Of a stretch of 64,000 bases of DNA, positions 1 to 7,500 are shown one piece after another. Source of the stretch: Euleptes europaea. Taxonomy: Eukaryota; Chordata; Lepidosauria; Squamata; Sphaerodactylidae. Position numbers and translations under genes: made by a program. The stretch spans positions 12,730,501-12,794,500 of the forward strand of contig NC_079321.1 in assembly GCF_029931775.1 (NCBI RefSeq). The letters are read 5' to 3'. The notes below the pieces were generated by a model. It did not search any database. It saw only the letters and a program-made list of their open reading frames with translations, and was not told the DNA's origin. Position 1 is the first letter of the stretch. Each line of letters starts with the position of its first letter.

Positions 1-149
1 TTGTGTTCACTTTCCGCTTAAGTCCCCTTCCCCAAATCCTTTTAAAAGGTACAGCCTGCCTGCCATCTTCACGAGTGGAGAATATGTCTGTGATTCCTTT
101 TTCCATTGATCAACCATTACTTGGTGACATTTAGAGTTACAGAGGTCAT

Positions 150-330
150 GCTGCAGCCTCCTTTATTCCCTGTTTCAGCCAGGACCTAACTTTTCAGTAT
201 GCACAATATCCCATTCCTTGGTAGCTCGATGCTGTTCGAACGCAAAACCAACCCGGGCCCTCCCATTCCTCTGTTAATCCGACTTTCCCTCTCCCCTGAG
301 CTTAGCCCGGGTCAAGTTTCCGGGCAGATG
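150..330. repeat. Fragment related to the 15.5-kb inverted-repeat element
   Basis: It shares CCTCCTTTATTCCCTGTTTC and AGCCAGGAC with the inner arm at 15550-15580, then GTTCGAACGC. This is the upstream intron of ITGB2; no exon is seen in 1-1397. Confidence 0.45.
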
Positions 331-1104
331 GCAAGCATGGGGAACACAGAAGATTGGCTTCTCTCACAGCCAATCACATAGCAGTATGTAAAGAGGCAGG
401 GATTCAAGTGCTTCCTGCTTCCTCGGGGCTCTTTCTGAGCAAAAGAAAGGCTTTTAAAAAACAAGGCTTGGATTCCCCCCCCCCTTCTTTCATATTGCTC
501 CGTTTTTTGTTTTTTTTGTTCTTAAAATGCTTTTTTATGTGGCAGTTGGGTTTGTGGGGGAGGAAATCTTCTCTTACAGTGAGCACTGCGAAGTAAGCCA
601 ATTACAGAGCAGCATTTAAAGGGGCGGGACTTGATTTGAGCTTGGGAGACGGCCGTTGCAGAGATTCCCAACAGGTAAGTGTGAGTCCAGCCAGTAACGA
701 ACCTCAGTAAAACTCCCATGCATAAATGAACTCAGAGACTCTGTAAAGATAGGTTATTGATTAGGATGGTCTATTCCCAGAAGCAAATGCATCGGATGGC
801 TTCCTGACGCCCTCAAGGCGTTTCCGACTAACATGGTTGATGTTCCTCTCAGTGCTCTGTGGTCAGTTTGTAGAATGTGAAGGTCTGAAGCTGGATGGAT
901 CTGGGGAATCCGTTTCATTTGAAAAAGCCAACAGAAAGGCTTTGCCCAGATGCATTAGTGGTAGAGAAGTAAGCCATCTGCCACCACCAACACAGAACAG
1001 GCCTGCAGAGATGCTCTATGCTGTGTTCAGCCATATTCACGTTTTCCTCCATTGGCACTTACAGACATATAACAAATTGCTTGATTGTCCCTAAGTCCTC
1101 AGTA

Positions 1105-1182
1105 AGCCAAGGGGGCAGAGTGGAGATTTGAACCCGGGTCTCCTAGATCTTAATTCAACACTCTAACTATTACACCATGATG
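1105..1182 (-). mobile_element. tRNA-derived SINE head fragment
   Basis: GATTTGAACCCGGGTCTCCT and CTCTAACTATTACACCAT are the reverse of the B- and A-box region. ITGB2 intron. Confidence 0.6.
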
Positions 1183-1397
1183 TTGTCATTGCTGCAGAAG
1201 ACACCAATGTTGTCATTCTTGCAGCGCATGTGTCACACCCAACAGAAGGAGTTCTGGGCATTCAATTGAAGACAGAAAAAAATATTTTTGAGTGCAAGGG
1301 ACTTTCTTACAACCATGGCAGCTAGCAACACCAGTCTTACGTCAGGAAGCCTGTTTGGGGGCTCTAATTCACTGAAGAATTCTTTGTCTTCTTACAG

Positions 1398-1585
1398 ATT
1401 ACCTACCGAGTGAAAATTACAGCAACCGAGTGTGTTCAGAACCAAGCCCTGACTATCCGTGCTCTAGGTTTCACCGACTCCGTCAAGGTGAACATACGGA
1501 GTCGATGTGATTGTGAGTGTGATGAGGAAAGACTGGATCCCTCTGTCTGTAGTGGACACGGCAAAGTAGATTGTGGAATCTGCAG
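1398..1585 (+). CDS. ITGB2: ITGB2 exon: end of hybrid domain and I-EGF1
   Basis: Acceptor cttacag, donor gtaatc. It starts in phase 0 ([12 protein letters not shown]) and ends two bases into a codon. It carries RALGFTD and the first cysteine-rich module (CDCECDEE to CGIC). Confidence 0.93.
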
Positions 1586-4500
1586 GTAATCCATTTGCTT
1601 CGGCTCTCAGGTTGGCCCCTCCGCCCGACAATAGGACATACAAGGTCTATTGGGAGATTTTAACCATCCTCACAATGTATAGGGTTGCCAGGTGGGCGGT
1701 TTTGGCGGGCAATTGACTGCTGAGACAGCAAGGTAGACTTCCTCTGAATGTGGAGGATCCACTTAAGTGTTTTGATTTAATAGTTCTTGATAACCTTTTC
1801 TCCTTCTCTGTGAATGTATTGAGACAGCAAGGGAAGAAGTCTGCTGCAGTAAAAGACAGCTCTGTGTGTTGAGTCAGTGGCTATTTATGCATGGGAGGTT
1901 TTGCCTTTGATTTGCCACTCTCTAGATGCACATTTCCCCCAGCCAAATTCTCAAAACTCTGCACAGGGGCTTATTGTTGAGTTCTGAGAATTCAGATGGG
2001 GGAAATGTGCATCTAGAGAGTGGCAAATCCAAGGCAAAACCTCCCGTGTATAAACGGCCAGTGGGGGGAAAGTCATGGTAAATGATAACGGGGACTGGAT
2101 AGAACCGTTGTGCAACTGTGCTCCTGACTCTGTGAAACTATCCGATAAGCACCAAATGGTGACGTGTTATGTCTTAGCCTGGAATTGGGATAAAAGTTCA
2201 TTACCCAGTACAATCGGGGCTCAGTCTTTTATACTTGTTAAGGCGGCTGGGCCACAGCTGTAATAAAACAGTTTTCTCGACTAACGGTCTCGGGTCTCTC
2301 TCCTCCGCAAACCTCCGTTTTCCCGCAACACTGCCAATCCACCCAGCTGCTCTGGAGCAGCAGCTGCGTGCACATGCGACTGCTCGCATGCGATGACATC
2401 ACTTCCGTTTTTTATTTCCAGAAGCGCCACATCGCCACAGCTGCTTTAGCACTCAACCCCCCAAATTCTTCTCTCTCATGCCAGATGTAATAGCGGTTTC
2501 ATTGGAAAGAACTGCGATTGTGAAACCGGAGGCAAATCCAGCAAGGAACTGGAAAAGACTTGTCGGAAAGACAATACCTCCGTCATATGTTCTGGCCTAG
2601 GGGACTGCGTGTGTGGGCAGTGCGCTTGCCACACCAATGACGATCCCAAAAAGCAGATCTACGGCACCTACTGTGAGTGTGACAACATCAACTGCGAGCT
2701 TCACGATGGCCGGGTGTGTGGAGGGGAAGGTGAGTGACGGGAGAAGACCCCCCGGGCCTCTCTTGGCCTTCACTTGGCCCTGTTCCAGCAGATTGCTTTT
2801 TCCGCTGCAGGCCTTTTCAGGGCATCGTTTCAGTTATGCTCCTTCATCATTTGAACGCCCTGCATCTTAGAATAGGGTTGCCAACCTCCAGGTGGTGCAA
2901 AACAAATAAATGACCTGTACTGTACATATGTGAACTATAACAAAAACAACAGCACATTAGACCATGTGAACAAAATGTTTCTGCTGACAGACAGATCAAC
3001 CTGTCTACACTGTAGAAAGGTGAAGCTGCTATGGAGTGGGGCTGGGAGAACCTGCTGTGTCCCTTGTTTAACAAGCGTCAGCATTAGCTGCAAAGCCCTT
3101 TTGCTGTTTGCCTTTCCGATTCAGATTGGTGGCTACTTTCTCTCTACTTAGGGTTGCCAACTTCCAGGTAATAGCTGGAGATCTCCCGTTAGAGATCAGT
3201 TCACCTGGAGAAAATGGCTGCTTTGGCAATTGGACTCTATGGCATTGAAGTCCCTCTCCTCCCAAACTCCGCCTTCCTCAGGCTGCACTACCAAAAAAAT
3301 CTCCAGATATTTCCCAACCTGGAGCTGGCAACCCTATCTCAACTGTATTCTATAATGCTGAGCGCTGCTTTGGTTCTCCTCCTGAACCCCTCTGTCTCTA
3401 AGGATACTGTCACATGAACACATGAAGCTGCCTTCTACTGAATCAGACCCTTGGTCCATCAAAGTCAGTATTGTCTACTGAGACCGGCAGCGGCTCTACA
3501 GGGTCTCAGGCTGGGGTCTTTCACATCACCTACCTGCCTAGTCCCTTTAACTGGAGATGCTGGGGATTGAACCTGGGACTTTCTGCATGCCAAACAGATG
3601 CTCTACCACTGAGCCACAGCCCCTGCCCAGGATCCCAGGAGCCCAGATGGATTCTTCAGCGGTATGCTTTGCAAAACAGCAGAACTCTGTTGTAAAATCT
3701 CCATTCTTTCCCCAGAACGAGGACGTTGTGACTGTGGGGTATGTAAATGCAACCCTGGCTTTCAAGGCAGTGCCTGCCATTGCAGGAGCACGACAGACGG
3801 TTGCGTGAACGAGAAGGGGAGCGTGTGTAGTGGCCGTGGGAAATGCGAATGCAACACATGCCTCTGCCAAAATGGCTACCAGCGCCCGTTTTGCAAAGAG
3901 TGCCCAGGATGCCCATCACCTTGTGCCAGATACAGGTAAGGGTCCTGCCCTGTAGTGAGGTGCGTTCAATGAACTCAGTCCATTGTCAGTTGTTTCTGTC
4001 CATTTCACATTTTTTAAAATGTGTTGTGGTTATTTTAGTTAATACACCCATTCTCTATGCTATATTTGGCTTTCATTTTCGCTCGTTCCGTAGAAACCTA
4101 GAACTGTCTCCTCCCCACCCAATAGGGTTGCCAACCTCCAACTCTTTGTATCCCTTTGGGAACGGCTTTAAGCATCTGTGCAACTATGCATCGGAAATGG
4201 AGTATCCCTTAGGGGAACACTACAAGATTTATTTGGCATAGCTGCTTTTTTCATCCCTATGGGAGAAAGGAAATAATATGAGAATTTTGAATGCATACAA
4301 ATTGGCTTTGACTAAACGGGGCTGAGGAAGAACAGAAACGATCATCCCCCTTGCTGCTCTTCTATGAAGATTTGTTGCAGTTCATTGTTGGATACTTGTA
4401 CCTGTATGGGACTGTTTATACCAAATTCCCTCGCCATTCTTCTATGAAGATTACTCATAGTGGAACTTTTGAGACTTGTACCCTTTAGGACTGTTAACAT

Positions 4501-7500
4501 AGGATTGTATATAGATTTGTGTGTTGTATGTCATTCACTGCACTTAATACACCTTGTTTTTGTAAACTTGTGATTGATTGATTGAATATCATCAGCCTTT
4601 CCTGTACTTCGTTCCTTACCTGTAGTAGTAGTAGTACAGAGGTGTTTATTTTGGTTGCTTAATTTCTATTAACACCATGGCTAAACTTACAGATGTATTT
4701 GCATTTACTGCTGCTGATAGAAATAGTACCTCCAGGTGGTGGCTGGAGATCTCCCGCTATTACAACTGATCTCCAGCCCATAGAGATCAGTTCGCCTGGA
4801 GAAAATGGCCGCTTTGGCAGTTGGACTCTGTGGCATGGAAGGCCCTCCCCAAACTCTGCCCCCCTCAGGCTCTGCTCCAAAAACCTCCAGGTATTTCCCA
4901 TCCCGGACCTGGTGACCCTATCACCCAACCAATTGGAACGACATTCTCTGGGATGCATTTCTTCTGCCTGCCAGATTTCAGACAGAGATGAGAAAGCAGC
5001 TGCATGGGAAGGAATGCAGTCTTCAGCCTCTAGCCCCCCTTCCTGAGGCTGCAGGGCCTGCGTTCAAAGAGCAGAAGCAAAATATTTGCTCCTTTCCCAG
5101 CAGCCCCTCTAGCACCAGAGCAGATATCAGTATAGCAACTTCTGCTGATAAAGAGTCATAAAAGCCCTCACCAAGCAGTGGACACAGTTCAGGAATGAGA
5201 AGAAATTGGAAGAAAACCAGTGCACAGAAATGTCTGTCTTCATCAGCTAACTCTTCTGGTTGGAACACGCTTCTGTCAGGTCATCTGCTGATCCATTCTG
5301 CTGATCCATTCTGTCCCCTTGCTGCTGTTCCTGCACTCCTCGCCTTGCCTTGTGTAATTGTCGGGTTGCCAGGTCCCTCTTCACAACTGGTGGGAGGTTT
5401 TGGAGGTGGAGCCTAAGGAGGGCAGGGTTTGGGAAGGGGAGGGACTTCAATGCCATAGCAGTCCAATTGCCAAAGCGGCCATTTTCTCCAGGTGAACTGA
5501 TCTCTATCGGCTGAAGATCAGTTGTAATAGCAGGAGATCTCCAGCTAGTACCTGGAGGTTAAGTGAAGGAAAATAAAGACACCTCTGCACACGTATCAGA
5601 AAGATGAGGAAATTAGTACAGGAGTATAGCTGTTACCAAAGCCAAATATATTGTAGCTGTATTTTTCACAGTATGTGGCAACACAACCACCCTTAACAAT
5701 TCTATATACTACAATAAGAGATGTACAATTTTACATAATGAAATGTCAAAGCAAGTAACACATTAATTCCTCCAGCAGGTAAGTAATGAAGTACAGTTTG
5801 CAAGAAATGTTCTTATAGGATGCTCTATCCTTATAGCAGCAAGATGTGCATTGAAGGAGAGACACGAAGTATTCTCTTAAGATGCTCTTTGTTCACACAA
5901 CAGCAAGTTATGCATAGAAGGAGAAAACGATCGTTTCAGGGCATAAAGCCCATTTCTTCATCAGTTCTTCCTATGTAATACAATAAATAAATAAAAAATA
6001 CTTTTCAATTGTCTCCAATTCTTCTGAATTACTGGTCTCATTTATCAATAAGTTACTAAAATTCTATCACAGTTAGTCATTTAAATATCATAAATAGAAT
6101 ACATTATGCTTCCCCATAGGAGTAAGGTGCTGAGTTCCTTCCACTCTAGGTAAGGACTCAAGTGGCGTTATTCACGTAAATGGTTATTCGCTTGAAACCA
6201 GATATTGTGGATGATGAAATATAACTGCAAGCATTATATTTTTGTAAGTATTTTTGTACATATTTAAATGACTAACTGTGATAGAATTTTAGTAACTTAT
6301 TGATAAATGAGACCAGTAATTCAGAAGAATTGGAGACAATTGAAAAGTATTTTTTATTTATTTATTGTATTACATAGGAAGAACTGATGAAGAAATGGGC
6401 TTTATGCCCTGAAACGATCGTTTTCTCCTTCTATGCATAACTTGCTGTTGTGTGAACAAAGAGCATCTTAAGAGAATACTTCGTGTCTCTCCTTCAATGC
6501 ACATCTTGCTGCTATAAGGATAGAGCATCCTATAAGAACATTTCTTGCAAACTGTACTTCATTACTTACCTGCTGGAGGAATTAATGTGTTACTTGCTTT
6601 GACATTTCATTATGTAAAATTGTACATCTCTTATTGTAGTATATAGAATTGTTAAGGGTGGTTGTGTTGCCACATACTGTGAAAAATACAGCTACAATAT
6701 ATTTGGCTTTGGTAACAGCTATACTCCTGTACTAAGTACCTGGAGGTTGGCAACCCTATGTAATTGCAAAAAAGTGGAAAGCATGGGGCCGGAGTAACAG
6801 TCATTTGTAAAGATTTCTGATGGTTGTTATTTTTTAGTGATCAGATTTTGTATATTAAGTATGGCCAAGTAAGGAAGCTATTTGGATTGTAATCAATTTC
6901 CAAATGCACATCCCTGGAGTCAGAGTAAGTAGACCAAGATTCTGAATTGATATAAAGCAGGTTCATATGTACTTCAGCAGGACCACATACCCTTTCCATT
7001 GCCCATATTTCTGCATCACACAGTACCGCAGGGCTTGCTGTCCATTTTAGAGGGACTCTTTTCATCTGCAAATGCCTCTGGTTGCCATGCTGTCCAGTCT
7101 TGCCGTGCACATAAGCCACAATGATGAATCACAGGATACTCTTATGATAAACTCATTAGTCCTTTTCTTAGATCCCTTAAATTCTGCACATGAGGATTTC
7201 CACACCACTTCATCACTGGCCTGTCTTAACCTGCGTTCTCCAAACAACTTGGAGCTACATTTTACATTACCTGATCAGCCCTCACTGATATACTGGATCA
7301 GAATAGTGTATTCAAGGATGGGAGTGGTGAGCATGAGGGGTCGCAAGTTCAAATTTCATGTCAGCCAAAGTCTCCATGTTCATCTTTGTGTCCTCTATGC
7401 AGTCCCACATGGGAACTGCACATGCGCAGCCTGGCCTTCACATGTGTAGTTCCCGTGTGTGCCTGCACAGAGGACCACTCGATGAACAACAGTTATAGAT

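Larger units (their letters stand above)
5561..6734. mobile_element. Fold-back element with 476-bp inverted arms (Penelope-like candidate)
   Basis: Arms 5613-6088 and 6260-6735 are equal in length and, as far as read, identical inverted copies around a 171-bp spacer (the last base of the right arm overlaps the duplication). The left side has an extra 52-bp extension not found on the right. The whole is flanked by AGTACCTGGAGGTT (5547-5560 and 6735-6748), a 14-bp target duplication, and interrupts an S200 repeat whose end resumes at 6749. Each arm carries a hammerhead-like motif. Penelope-like elements have terminal repeats that may be inverted and a one-sided extension, so that class is the best guess. 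No coding frame of note is present. Confidence 0.85.
5363..6756 (-). repeat. S200 repeat split by the fold-back element
   Basis: 5363-5560 in reverse orientation, then the insertion, then GGCAACCCTA at 6748-6757. It shows that the fold-back insertion is younger than this S200 copy. Confidence 0.85.

Noticed and set aside
837-1094. Possible upstream ITGB2 exon
   Set aside because: The translated frame does not match the expected hybrid or beta-I region, and the boundaries do not give the right phase.
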